In this document: in pieces, positions 24,147-34,435 of the stretch
Layout of the letters: each line of letters opens with the position of its first letter
Numbering within the stretch: position 1 is the stretch's first letter
Assembly (NCBI GenBank): GCA_016703535.1
Contig: JADJBV010000002.1
Location: 372,001 to 436,000 of the forward strand
Origin: Deltaproteobacteria bacterium
GTDB lineage: Bacteria > Myxococcota > Kuafuiibacteriia > Kuafuiibacteriales > Kuafuiibacteriaceae
Direction: 5' to 3'
DNA length: 64,000 nucleotides
Program-made: the position numbers and the translations under genes
The notes under the pieces: generated by a model
What the model saw: only the letters and a program-made list of their open reading frames with translations
The model's database searches: none
What the model was told of the DNA's origin: nothing

Positions 24147-25931
24147 ATGTCGAGGTTGCCCCCATTTCTGGTCGCTTTTCCCTTGTTTTTTTGGGGATGC
24201 AACCCCGACCCCACCGACGACCTGGGCGCTCTGGACGCAACCGTCGGTCCCAACGATAGCGGACCCACGGACAGCGGCGTGGCCCACGACGCGGGCGTCG
24301 ATCCGAGCCTCGATGGGACCTCTTTGGCGGGCATCACGATCGAGTGGCCGGCGCCCCTCGAGCTCTGCACGGCGTGGCAAGAGGGTCGGTCCCTCGCCGA
24401 CGAGTTGGCCCTCAAGGTCCACCTGATCCTGGAGCCTCAAGTTCGGCCCAGCCTCGGTCGGGCGCACCTCGAGGCCGCCACCATCACCCAGGGACAACTT
24501 CGCACCGGCCCCCTGACGACCCAGCGGGTGTCGTTGACGGGGGCCAACTCGTCTTTGGCCTCCTACACCCTCGAGGGACCTCCGGGCTCCAGCTTCCTGA
24601 CCGCCGAGCTCCACCACACCTTCCCGGCGGGGGTGTTGACCGAACGCTTTTTGGTCTTGCGCGTCAGCCCCGACGCCCGACCCGTCCGGATCGACGACGC
24701 GTGGGAACACACCTTCCACTTCACCCCCACCGGTCGCTCCGACGGAACTCGCCTCGAGCCCTGCGGAGGTTCGGCCAACCTTCGGCCCGCAGCCTTCGTG
24801 CTTTCGGCGGGCACCGGCGCCGAGGCCATCACCCTGCTGCGTTTCGCCAAAACCGACGGCCTGCGGACCGCCCAGATGGTGCCAACCGGAGGGCTGCTGC
24901 AGCGCGCCGATGCCGCCTACGAGCTCCTGCCCTTTACGGGATATTGGTCCCAGACTTATGCGGCCGGGCACCACAACTGGTACGAGGCCTCGGTCTTCGA
25001 CTTCACCCGAGAGCTCAGCCTCTACGAGACCGTCTTCGAGCCCCTCGAAAAGGGCGGTATTCCGCTGCGCAGCGAGGTGATCTCGCGGATCGGCCTGGTG
25101 GACATCAACCTCCCCGTCGACGGGAACCCGGCCTTGGCGGTGACCACCTTGGACACGACCACCGCCCAGGAGAGCACCCGCCAGCTCCCGGCGCAGCGCG
25201 CGTGGACTCAGGTCGACAACCTTCACCTGAGCGGCACCATCACCCGCTGCGCGACGGGGGCGGTGGTCACGTTGGTCACCGGCAACAACAGCGTCTTTCA
25301 GCTCCTCACCTGCCCGCTGGCCTCCAACCCCGGCTTCGAGTTGGTCGGCTTGGTGCCGCTTTTCTTCGCCGCGAACTCGGCCCTGGCCGGTCAGCGCTTC
25401 GAGGGCAACGTGATCACCGCGGTCACCGTCGACGGACGTTCGGGCTACCAGGTCGAGCTCGGCGGCCAGCGCCTCCAGATCACCAAAAACCTGACCGACG
25501 ACTACTTCTTCCTCAACCTCCTCGACGCGGGCGGCAACAACCTCGAGAGCAACTTGGCCTCACCGATCGAACTCGACCAAGCTTGGGCTCCCGACGTGGT
25601 CCTCGAGCTGATCTCCAGCGACGGGGCGTTGAAGGTCTCGGTCGTCCGTCGCTACGTCGCCCAGGGGGCCGGTTCCTCGTCCATCTACGCGCCGGTGAGC
25701 CTGGTGGTCGAACGCGGGGGAATTCGGCGGGTGATCGACGCCTGGGACGCGCTGGACTACACCAGCACCCACCACAACTGGGACGACGTGTTGATGGCCA
25801 AAGACGAGGGCGTGACCTATCGCTGGGAGGTCCACTTCGACAACGGGCCCCTGTCCTACTCGCTCCAAGCGACCCGCGACTTGGACGGCAGCGTGGTCCT
25901 GCCCGAAACTGAGCTGCTCCAAAAGCCCTGA
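24147..25931 (+). CDS. Large secreted lipoprotein of unknown function with two HHNW motifs
   Basis: 594 residues from ATG 24147 with GAGG upstream; leader MSRLPPFLVAFPLFFWGC with lipobox ending in cysteine, then an Asp/Gly/Thr-rich linker to about residue 55. The body looks beta-rich, with many short alternating strands. Two related words occur far apart, GHHNWYEAS near residue 275 and THHNWDDV near 543, suggesting an internal duplication with a conserved His-His-Asn-Trp site. I do not recognise the family. Cys residues are sparse. It stands alone between the ABC operon (102 bp) and the PEGA kinase (33 bp). Confidence 0.7.
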   Translation: MSRLPPFLVAFPLFFWGCNPDPTDDLGALDATVGPNDSGPTDSGVAHDAGVDPSLDGTSLAGITIEWPAPLELCTAWQEGRSLADELALKVHLILEPQVRPSLGRAHLEAATITQGQLRTGPLTTQRVSLTGANSSLASYTLEGPPGSSFLTAELHHTFPAGVLTERFLVLRVSPDARPVRIDDAWEHTFHFTPTGRSDGTRLEPCGGSANLRPAAFVLSAGTGAEAITLLRFAKTDGLRTAQMVPTGGLLQRADAAYELLPFTGYWSQTYAAGHHNWYEASVFDFTRELSLYETVFEPLEKGGIPLRSEVISRIGLVDINLPVDGNPALAVTTLDTTTAQESTRQLPAQRAWTQVDNLHLSGTITRCATGAVVTLVTGNNSVFQLLTCPLASNPGFELVGLVPLFFAANSALAGQRFEGNVITAVTVDGRSGYQVELGGQRLQITKNLTDDYFFLNLLDAGGNNLESNLASPIELDQAWAPDVVLELISSDGALKVSVVRRYVAQGAGSSSIYAPVSLVVERGGIRRVIDAWDALDYTSTHHNWDDVLMAKDEGVTYRWEVHFDNGPLSYSLQATRDLDGSVVLPETELLQKP

Positions 25932-25950
25932 GTGGATCCAAGGAGTCTGA

Positions 25951-25964
25951 TATAGTCCGCCGCC
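25951..25964 (+). promoter_or_regulatory. Putative -10 element before the PEGA kinase gene
   Basis: TATAGT at 25951-25956, followed by CCGCCGCC and GTG at 25965. The AAGGAG at 25940-25945 lies upstream of this -10, so it would not be in the mRNA if this promoter is used. Confidence 0.4.
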
Positions 25965-28147
<2,183 letters not shown>

Positions 28148-28151
<4 letters not shown>

Positions 28152-29032
28152 GCTTCGGCCTTCGGCTCCAGCTGGGCTCGGAGCGCTCGCTCTTCTTGGC
28201 CCAAGGCGGTGATCGCCTCGACGGTTTTGTCGGCCAAGGTGCGGTAGGTCGAGGCCTTGGGCGGCAGGTCCAAGAGTTCACCGAAGTCGATCGGCGGACC
28301 GAAGACCAAGATCACCTTTTTGCCGGTCCCATCGAAGTTGCCGCCGATCTGGCGCTTCAGATCGTTGCCCAAGCCGTTGATGAAGATCGGGATCACCTTG
28401 GCCCGGGACAAGTGGATCAGGCGGCCGACGCCGGGTTGGGCCGGGAGTAAGGTGTACGGATCGTCGTCGGTCTTGCGTTTGCCTTCGGGGTGGATGCCGC
28501 AGCTCCGCCCGGTCTTGAGGGCGTTGGAGAGTTCGCTGAAGGCGGTGTGGTTGAGCACCACGCGCTTTCGATCCCGGAAGATCGGCGGGTACATCGAGAA
28601 CCAGCTCATGATGCCGTTCACGAAGAAGCCCAGCGGGTGGTCGTAGAAGAAGTTGGAGCGCACCGGGAAGAGCAGGCGCTGCTGAAAGCCGTGTTTGTAG
28701 AGCACCATGTTCACCACGAACATGTCGAAGAAGCTGCGGTGGTTGGAGACCAGGATCATGGCCTCACCGCTGTCCATGGGACCCAGGCGCTCCAGCCCGT
28801 AGACGTGGCGGATATGTTTGGTGCAGTGGTGCACCCAAAACACGCCGGGCACTCGCTGAAACCACAACAACAACCCGTCCAACCAAGGCGACACGAAGGT
28901 GTGCTTGATGAAGGCGATGTTGAGCCGCTCCAGCCAAGAGAGCCGCTCCTTCGCTTCCGCAAAGGTCTCGTAGCGAGTGCGGCGTTCTGCCCCACCCTCG
29001 GACTCGTCTTGATCCATGGCCTCGGCGGTCAC
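28148..29032 (-). CDS. 1-acyl-sn-glycerol-3-phosphate acyltransferase-like (PlsC family)
   Basis: 294 residues from GTG 29032; ATG at 29017 is an alternative. The catalytic NHxxxxD is present as SNHRSFFD near residue 94. The glycerol-3-phosphate/acyl contact motif FPVRSNFF and the PEGxR-type motif, here HPEGKRK, lie near 125 and 178. The remaining conserved PIFING word is near 215. No signal peptide; one or two hydrophobic stretches indicate membrane association. It should acylate a lysophospholipid or similar acceptor; the exact acyl acceptor is not inferable. Immediately convergent with the PEGA kinase. Confidence 0.85.
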
Positions 29033-29221
29033 GGGTCCAGCGACCCAATCAGAGAAGCCCTAAAACAGGCAACAATCGACCACCGGATGGGGACGCCCCG
29101 AGGGCTTGAATAAGGGGCGCTCCGGGAACGTCCAGTTCGCCAGAAGTTACAACTGGCTGAAAAGTCAACGCCTTTGCTGCGACAACTTGACACAGGCCTA
29201 CACTGGGAGTTTGAAGCCGCC
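29033..29221. other. Intergenic divergent region, plsC / cupredoxin-like gene
   Basis: 189 bp with no coding frame of note. Towards the right end it holds TGCGACAA (29178-29185) and a perfect TTGACA (29187-29192); 17 bases on is TTTGAA and then ATG at 29222. TACACT at 29199 is an alternative -10. A promoter for the cupredoxin-like gene is likely here but its exact elements are uncertain. Confidence 0.4.
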
Positions 29222-29896
29222 ATGCTGAAGCAGTCCCTGATTCTCTCCACGATGCTCCTGTCCACCCCCGCCTTTGCCGGTGTCACCGGCACCGTGAGCG
29301 CCAAGGGCAGCCCCCCGGCCGCCAAGGCGATCGACATGTCCTCGGACCCGAAGTGCAAGTCGCTCAACCCCAAGGCGATGACCGACGACACCCTGGTCGC
29401 CGGCGGCAAGGTCCAGAACGTCTTCGTGTACATCAAGAACCCGCCGGCCAAGGATTACAAGCCGGTCGGCTCGCCGGTATTGGACCAGAAGGGCTGCATG
29501 TACAACCCCAGGGTCATGGGCGTGATGATCAAGCAGAAGTTCGACATCATCAACAGCGACCCGACGCTGCACAACGTGCACGCCATGGCCAAACGTGGTG
29601 AGTTCAACCAGGCCATGCCCAAGCAGGGCCAGAAGATCACCAAGGACTTCAAGAAGGCCGAGCAGATGGTCGAGATCAAGTGCGACGTGCACGGCTGGAT
29701 GAAGGCCCACGTCGGCGTGATGGATCACCCCTTCTTTGCCACCACCGACGACAAGGGCGCCTTCAACATCGACGCCAGCCAGCTCGCGGACGGCGAATAT
29801 GACATCGTGTTCTGGCACGAGACCCTGGGCGAGACCTCGGCCAAGGTGAAGGTCGCCGGCGGCAACGGCACCGTCGACGCCAGCGTCGGCAAGTGA
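29222..29896 (+). CDS. Secreted cupredoxin-like / methylamine-utilization-type protein, paralog 1
   Basis: 224 residues from ATG 29222, signal peptide MLKQSLILSTMLLSTPAFA. After ~20 residues comes a small beta domain with VFVYIKNPPA, then QKGCMYNPRVMGV, NSDPTLHNVHA and VEIKCDVHGWMKAHVGVMDHPFF. Histidines, cysteine and methionine in these last three words are placed as copper ligands in cupredoxin-like domains, followed by a carboxypeptidase-regulatory-like beta domain (GAFNIDASQLADGEYDIVFWH). It is a clear paralog of the lipoprotein at 35467-36285. Location beside SCO and oxidase genes suggests copper binding or electron transfer in the periplasm. Confidence 0.82.
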   Translation: MLKQSLILSTMLLSTPAFAGVTGTVSAKGSPPAAKAIDMSSDPKCKSLNPKAMTDDTLVAGGKVQNVFVYIKNPPAKDYKPVGSPVLDQKGCMYNPRVMGVMIKQKFDIINSDPTLHNVHAMAKRGEFNQAMPKQGQKITKDFKKAEQMVEIKCDVHGWMKAHVGVMDHPFFATTDDKGAFNIDASQLADGEYDIVFWHETLGETSAKVKVAGGNGTVDASVGK

Positions 29897-29975
29897 TTCT
29901 CCGCCCCTGAGGCAGGGCTCGCGCTCTTCCTCCGGGCTGGACAACCAGGCTCCCGGGCGCTCACCTTCGCGTCCG

Positions 29976-30629
29976 GTGGAGTCCGGAACCTCCCTCACCG
30001 CACCCGTCGAGCCGGGTCGCCTCTCCAAGCTGATCGGCTCACCGCTGACGTGGTTTGTTTTGGTGGGCGCGCTGATCGCTGGGCTCCGTTTGGGGGTGAG
30101 CGATCCTCCGCCGCCCCAGGTCCCAAGTTACGGCCAGGTCCCGGAGTTCAGCTTCACCGATCCGTCGGGCCAGCCCTTCTCCAGCCAGGCCCTGGACGGC
30201 CAGACCTGGGTCGTCGAGTTCTTCTTTACCCACTGCCCGACCATCTGCGTGGAGTTGACCCGGGCCATGAAGCAGCTGGACGGCCAACTCCCGCCCGAGC
30301 TGCGGCTGGTCAGCATCACGGTCGATCCCGAGCAGGACTCGCCCGAGGTCCTGCGACAATATATTGAAAAGAACGAGATCAACACCTCCCGTTGGACCTT
30401 CTTGACCGGTCCCCTCGACCAAGTGGAGGCGGCGGTGGTCCAGGGCTTCAAGTTGCCCATGCAGAAGGCCGATCCCGGCGAAGGCCAAGACCTGATGGCC
30501 ATCACCCACGGATCACGGCTGGTGTTGGTCGACGGTCGACGTCAGATCCGCGGTTACTTCGAGGCCAACCCGGCCGGGCTCTTGGAGCTGCGGGTGGCCG
30601 CGGAACGGGTCGCGTCAGAGCAAAAATAG
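29976..30629 (+). CDS. SCO1/SenC-family copper chaperone for cytochrome oxidase
   Basis: 217 residues from GTG 29976. One N-terminal membrane helix (WFVLVGALIAGLRLGV) anchors a thioredoxin-fold domain that faces the periplasm. The copper motif FTHCPTICVELT (CxxxC) lies near residue 86 and the conserved third ligand histidine in MAITHGSRLVLVD near 178. SCO proteins deliver copper to the CuA site of cytochrome oxidase subunit II or act as thiol reductases. No subunit II gene is seen in the window. Its last 15 bases overlap, antisense, the convergent subunit III gene. Confidence 0.92.
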   Translation: MESGTSLTAPVEPGRLSKLIGSPLTWFVLVGALIAGLRLGVSDPPPPQVPSYGQVPEFSFTDPSGQPFSSQALDGQTWVVEFFFTHCPTICVELTRAMKQLDGQLPPELRLVSITVDPEQDSPEVLRQYIEKNEINTSRWTFLTGPLDQVEAAVVQGFKLPMQKADPGEGQDLMAITHGSRLVLVDGRRQIRGYFEANPAGLLELRVAAERVASEQK

Positions 30630-31223
30630 CAGGCCGTACATCAGGGCCCAGACCACACCCACGAAGTGCCAGTAGAGGCCCCACAAGCGAAGGGGCAGGT
30701 GCCGAGCCGGCGTATAACGCCCCTTGAAGGTGGCCACCCCCAGAGCCATCACCGCCACCCAGCCGATCACCAGGTGCAGCGCGTGCAACACCGTAAAGCC
30801 GTAGAAGACCGCCGCGTATCCACCTCGGTCAGCGGTCAGCCCCGAGGCGGCGGCCTCTTGGGCGAGCATCAGCTGGAGGGCCAAAAACAAGCCTCCCAAC
30901 ACCACACACCCCAACAAACAACGGGCACCCAGGTGGGCCCGGCGGCGCCGCACCGAAATCAGCCCCGCTTCGAAGGCCACACTGCTCAGCCCGATCGCCG
31001 CGGTGCTGAGGGTGGGCAACAACAAGGGCAATGGCGGCAGACCGAGCGGCGGCCAACTCGGCGCCCGCTGCCGCAACAAGGCGTAGGTGAAGAAGAGGCC
31101 GCCAAAGGTCATGGCCCAGCCTGCTAGGAACAAGCCCATGCCCCAGTACGCCGTGCGGTTTCGCTCGGCGTGGGGCGAGGGGTACTGGAGGACCTCGGCC
31201 ACCTCCTTAGAAGGTAACGTCAA
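30615..31223 (-). CDS. Cytochrome c oxidase subunit III family protein, copy 1
   Basis: About 202 residues. The start is uncertain: TTG 31223 has AAGG upstream; TTG 31265 would add 14 residues; no ATG exists near. Five predicted membrane helices, with the subunit III words YWGMGLFLAGWAMTFGGLFFTYALLR, FYGFTVLHALHLVIGW and a C-terminal GLYWHFVGVVWALMYGLLFL (the WHFVD/V..W signature). It is a short, five-helix variant like those of Myxococcota caa3-type or alternative oxidase clusters. A second copy lies 1 kb away on the same strand. Genes for subunits I and II are not adjacent. Confidence 0.85.
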   Translation of the reverse strand: MTLPSKEVAEVLQYPSPHAERNRTAYWGMGLFLAGWAMTFGGLFFTYALLRQRAPSWPPLGLPPLPLLLPTLSTAAIGLSSVAFEAGLISVRRRRAHLGARCLLGCVVLGGLFLALQLMLAQEAAASGLTADRGGYAAVFYGFTVLHALHLVIGWVAVMALGVATFKGRYTPARHLPLRLWGLYWHFVGVVWALMYGLLFLL

Positions 31224-31303
31224 GGTTGGGCCTTCGTCAGCGGCCCCAGCTCGGTGGAGCACCAATATCGTCCACCTCGACGGTCGGTGTAGGACTGAGA
31301 GCG

Positions 31304-31882
31304 ATGCGGGCGGTTGCGGCGTGGGCCACCTTGTTGCTGCTGAGTTGTGGGAGCAGTGAAGGCGGGCCCGGGCCCAGCGACGGGGGTTTGGGCGGTGAAG
31401 ACGCGGGCCCCAACGACACCGGCCCTCTTGATCTTGGCTTCGTCGATGGCGCGGTGCCCAACCCGGTCGAGGTCGGCACCGGCGTCGATGGATTTGTCCC
31501 CTTGGCCGACGGGGCGTTGATCGAGCTCAGCCAAGGTCCTCAAGGGGGCGGGCGCCTGATGGGCTTTCACATCTGGGGTGCGGTGAAGGTCCGGGGCTTC
31601 GCGGCCCAAGGGGCCTTGGTCCGCTTTCGCTACCTGTCGTTGCCCGATCGAGCGGCGATCGGGATTCAGGAGCGGATGGTCACGCTGCAGCCCGACGGGG
31701 ACGCCTTGATCGCCTACGGTTTTGCGACCCGACTCAACGATTGCTGCGAGATCCTAGAGCAGCGGATCGTGATGCGGGTCGAAGTCGAAGATCGGAACGG
31801 GATGATGGGCGCCGACGAACGGGAGGTGACCACGCCGGGCGCGTGCATCGACAACACCACCCAGCAGGACGTCTGTCCCTGA
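31304..31882 (+). CDS. Small lipoprotein of unknown function
   Basis: 192 residues from ATG 31304 with a clear leader and lipobox (AWATLLLLSCGS). A Gly/Ser/Asp/Pro-rich linker of ~40 residues precedes a compact domain with GRLMGFHIWGAVKVRGF, RFRYLSLPDRA and a C-terminal pair of cysteine clusters (NDCCEIL and GACIDNTTQQDVC). The domain is beta-rich by appearance. It interrupts the minus-strand oxidase genes. Family not recognised. Confidence 0.7.
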   Translation: MRAVAAWATLLLLSCGSSEGGPGPSDGGLGGEDAGPNDTGPLDLGFVDGAVPNPVEVGTGVDGFVPLADGALIELSQGPQGGGRLMGFHIWGAVKVRGFAAQGALVRFRYLSLPDRAAIGIQERMVTLQPDGDALIAYGFATRLNDCCEILEQRIVMRVEVEDRNGMMGADEREVTTPGACIDNTTQQDVCP

Positions 31883-31896
31883 GGGCGGGCGAGGCG

Positions 31897-32199
31897 CTAG
31901 AGCAACGCCAGGCGGAAGACGGCGTCGGCGATCAACACGAAGGCGTAGATGGCCGGCATCAGGAAGGGCAGGGCCACGGTCAACTTCAGCACCTTGGTCT
32001 CGTGGTTGAGGTGCATGAAGAACCAGCCGACGGTCCAAGCCTTACCGACCGCCAGCCCGACCAAGCCGGTGCCGAGGGCGAACTTGCTGACCCCCGGGAT
32101 GTAGGTGATGCCGATCTCGAGCGCCGTCAGAAAGGCGAGGGCGACGAATACCAGCAGGTACTCTTTGCGATTGACGTGGGGGACTGCGCTTCCGCTCAT
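31897..32199 (-). CDS. Cytochrome c oxidase subunit IV family protein
   Basis: 100 residues with three predicted membrane helices: EYLLVFVALAFLTALEIGITY, LGTGLVGLAVGKAWTVGWFFMHL and LTVALPFLMPAIYAFVLIADAVF. The KAWTVGWFFMHLNHE word is the typical core of the prokaryotic COX4 family. It lies 14 bp downstream of subunit III copy 2 on the same strand, so the two form a short operon. Subunit IV-like proteins assist assembly of heme-copper oxidases. Confidence 0.88.
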   Translation of the reverse strand: MSGSAVPHVNRKEYLLVFVALAFLTALEIGITYIPGVSKFALGTGLVGLAVGKAWTVGWFFMHLNHETKVLKLTVALPFLMPAIYAFVLIADAVFRLALL

Positions 32200-32213
32200 G
32201 ACTCACTCACCGC

Positions 32214-32867
32214 TCAAAGCAGGTAGATGAAGGTGAAGACCAGGATCCAGACCAGGTCGACGAAGTGCCAGAACAAGCCCGCGATCTCGATCTCGTTGTA
32301 GTTGCCGTCGTCGAACTTCCCGCGGGCCGCCTTGATCCACACCGTGGTCAGGTAGATGACGCCGGTGAGCACGTGCATGCCGTGAAAGCCGGTGATGCAA
32401 TAGAAGGTCGTGGCGTAGTGGGACGAGCCAAAGGTCAGGCCGTCGGCGATCAGCCCTTGGTGGTGGAAGATGAAGGCGAAGGTGCCCCAGTACTCCTGGA
32501 GTTGTCCGCAGAGGAACAAGGAGCCACCGAGGACCGTCAGGCCCAGCCACAGGACCATGCCCTTGCGGTTTTTTTCCACGCAGGCCGCGTAGGCCAACAC
32601 CATGGTCACGCTGGAGCAGATCAGGAGGAAGGTCAGGCCCGCGGTGAACGGGATGCCGAGGACCGGGGCGCCCTTCGGGATCCAGACCTCTGAGCCGCCC
32701 CGCAACACGGCGTAGGCCAGGAGCAGCCCGCTGAACGAAAAGGCGTCGGACAGCAGGAAGATCCACATGCCCAACTTGCCGAGGGTGGCCCGGCCGTACT
32801 CCGGATCCACGGGGTAGTCGTGGGGCAGGATGTCGTGGTGTTCGTGATGGGCCGCGGAGCTGCTCAT
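32214..32867 (-). CDS. Cytochrome c oxidase subunit III, copy 2
   Basis: 217 residues from the ATG giving MSSSAAHHEHH; the frame is open upstream but that stretch is antisense to ctaB leader DNA. A His-rich N-terminus (HHEHHDILPHDYP) precedes five helices with the subunit III words KLGMWIFLLSDAFSFSGLL, SSHYATTFYCITGFHGMHVLTGVIY and GLFWHFVDLVWILVFTFIYL. The last word is the canonical C-terminal subunit III signature. Immediately upstream of subunit IV. Divergent from ctaB, with the shared control region 32868-33042. Confidence 0.92.
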   Translation of the reverse strand: MSSSAAHHEHHDILPHDYPVDPEYGRATLGKLGMWIFLLSDAFSFSGLLLAYAVLRGGSEVWIPKGAPVLGIPFTAGLTFLLICSSVTMVLAYAACVEKNRKGMVLWLGLTVLGGSLFLCGQLQEYWGTFAFIFHHQGLIADGLTFGSSHYATTFYCITGFHGMHVLTGVIYLTTVWIKAARGKFDDGNYNEIEIAGLFWHFVDLVWILVFTFIYLL

Positions 32868-33001
32868 GACGTCGTTGGGCGACGGTCGAGGGAGTAGCCC
32901 CCAGGGACCGGAACCGGGGGCTCGTGTAGCACGCACCAATCGGTGCGACAAGTTGTGGTTTCTCCAACGCCCGTCGGTTGGCCGACCCCCGCTGCCACGT
33001 C

Positions 33002-33042
33002 TTGACTCGTTCGGGCGGCGGGCCCTACAAACGCCGCGGCCC
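33002..33042 (+). promoter_or_regulatory. Promoter of the heme O synthase gene
   Basis: TTGACT at 33002-33007, 18-base spacer, TACAAA at 33026-33031, then 11 C/G-rich bases to GTG 33043. It is the best -35/-10 pair I see in the window. TGCGACAA at 32944-32951 lies upstream, between this promoter and the divergent subunit III gene. Confidence 0.5.
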
Positions 33043-33972
33043 GTGTCCGCCAACAGCGAAGAGATCGCGGCGCTCCCGGTTCGTGCGCCCGCCGCTCCCC
33101 TGACCTGGCAAGGACGGGCCCGGGCTCTGTACGAGTTGGGCAAGCCCAACCTCAGCCTCCTGGTCGTCGTGACCAGCGTGCTCGGCTACTACTTGGCCGC
33201 CCAAGGTGGGCCCTTCGACTGGGCCCAGCTGATCTACCTGGCCACCGGCACGGCCCTCACCGCCGCCGGGGCCTGCGGCCTCAACATGTACCTGGAGCGG
33301 GACCTGGACGCCCGGATGTTCCGCACCCGGGGCCGACCCATCCCCTCGGGCCGAGTGGCGCCGGATCAGGCCCTGGCCTTCGCGGTGGTCCTCTTCGTGT
33401 GGGGTTGGCTGCAGCTGCTGGTGTTTTGCGGCTGGTACCCGGCCCTGCTGTCGGCGTTGACCGCTGGGATCTACGCCTTCGTCTACACCCCCTCCAAACG
33501 TTGGGGGCCGGTGTCGATCTGGATCGGCGCCATCCCCGGGGCGATCCCGCCGGTGATGGGTTGGACCACGGTGACCGGAGAGCTGGGGGCTGGCGGTTTG
33601 GCCCTCTTCGCCATCTTGGCCACCTGGCAGTTTCCCCATTTCTTATCGCTGGCTTACATGTACCAAGAGGACTACGCCCGGGCCGGCTTCCGGTTCCTAC
33701 CCGAGGGCGACGAGGAGGGCAAAAAGACCGGCCTCCAGATCGCCCTGGGTTGTGTGGTGTTGTTGCTGGTCAGCCTGGCGCCCACCGCCTTGGGTTTGGC
33801 CGGCCAGGTCTACTTGGTCGGCGCCGTCGTGGCAGGCCTCGGCTTCTTGTGGGCCGGGATCCGGGTCGCCCAACGCTGCACCCTCCAGCGGGCCCGGGGC
33901 GCCTTCTTCGCCTCCATCACCTACCTGCCCGCGCTGTTGGCCCTCCTGGTCCTCGACCGCCTCCTCAGCTGA
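33043..33972 (+). CDS. ctaB: Protoheme IX farnesyltransferase (heme O synthase)
   Basis: 309 residues from GTG 33043. A polytopic UbiA-family prenyltransferase with the first aspartate-rich motif N-x-x-x-ERDLDARM followed by RTRGRPIPSGR near residues 81-100, then YTPSKRW, GAIPGAIPPVMGW and the WQFPHFLSLAYMY/EDYARAGFRFLP region with the second acidic motif. It farnesylates heme b to heme o for heme-copper oxidases, which fits the divergent oxidase subunit III-IV genes. No heme A synthase is adjacent, so the oxidase could use heme o or ctaA could lie elsewhere. Confidence 0.95.
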   Translation: MSANSEEIAALPVRAPAAPLTWQGRARALYELGKPNLSLLVVVTSVLGYYLAAQGGPFDWAQLIYLATGTALTAAGACGLNMYLERDLDARMFRTRGRPIPSGRVAPDQALAFAVVLFVWGWLQLLVFCGWYPALLSALTAGIYAFVYTPSKRWGPVSIWIGAIPGAIPPVMGWTTVTGELGAGGLALFAILATWQFPHFLSLAYMYQEDYARAGFRFLPEGDEEGKKTGLQIALGCVVLLLVSLAPTALGLAGQVYLVGAVVAGLGFLWAGIRVAQRCTLQRARGAFFASITYLPALLALLVLDRLLS

Positions 33973-34435
33973 CCCGATCCAATCCAGGACGCCCACCCGG
34001 CCCCGCCCCCCAACTCAGGCTCCGGCAAGCGCAGCGCGCAGCGAGCCCCGGCTCGCGTAGAGGGGTGGACGGGCTTTGCCCGGCCGGGCCCCCAAGCCTC
34101 GGCCCCCAAGGCCTCCGGCAAGCGCAGCGCGCAGCGAGCCCCAGCTCGCGTAGAGGGGTGGACGGGCTTTGCCCGGCCGGGCCCCCAAGCCTCGGCCCCC
34201 AAGGCCTCCGGCAAGCGCAGCGCGCAGCGAGCCCCAGCTCGCGTAGAGGGGTGGACGGGCTTTGCCCGGCCGGGCCCCCAAGCCTCGGCCCCCAAGCCTC
34301 GGCCCCCAAGGCCTCCGGCAAGCGCAGCGCGCAGCGAGCCCCGGCTCGCGTAGAGGGGTGGACGGGCTTTGCCCGGCCGGGACCCAAGGACTCCCTGGTT
34401 GCGCTGGTGATTTTGCCGCGCTAGATGTTCCGGCG
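33973..34435. other. Gene-free region between ctaB and the diheme cytochrome gene
   Basis: 463 bp without a supported gene. Most of it is the 93-bp tandem repeat array. A frame is open across the array and into the cytochrome c gene, but its repetitive translation is an artefact of the repeat. The stretch 34389-34435 just before the cytochrome start contains CTAGAT but no clear promoter. Confidence 0.6.
34021..34388. repeat. Tandem array of a 93-bp unit, four copies
   Basis: Copies begin at 34021, 34114, 34207 and 34314 with the word TCCGGCAAGCGCAGCGCGCA. The period is 93 bp twice; the third unit is 107 bp because a 14-bp piece (AGCCTCGGCCCCCA) is duplicated. The last copy is cut after about 70 bp. 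Copies are nearly identical, differing at one base (CCCCGGCTC versus CCCCAGCTC). Each unit has a strong hairpin GCGAGCC-CC-GGCTCGC (in copies 1 and 4) and a perfect palindrome GCCCGGCCGGGC. High identity implies recent or ongoing homogenisation. No terminal repeats, transposase or CRISPR-like spacers. Confidence 0.92.

Noticed and set aside
34021..34388. CRISPR array
   Set aside because: The repeats are contiguous 93-bp units with no unique spacers, and no cas genes are near.
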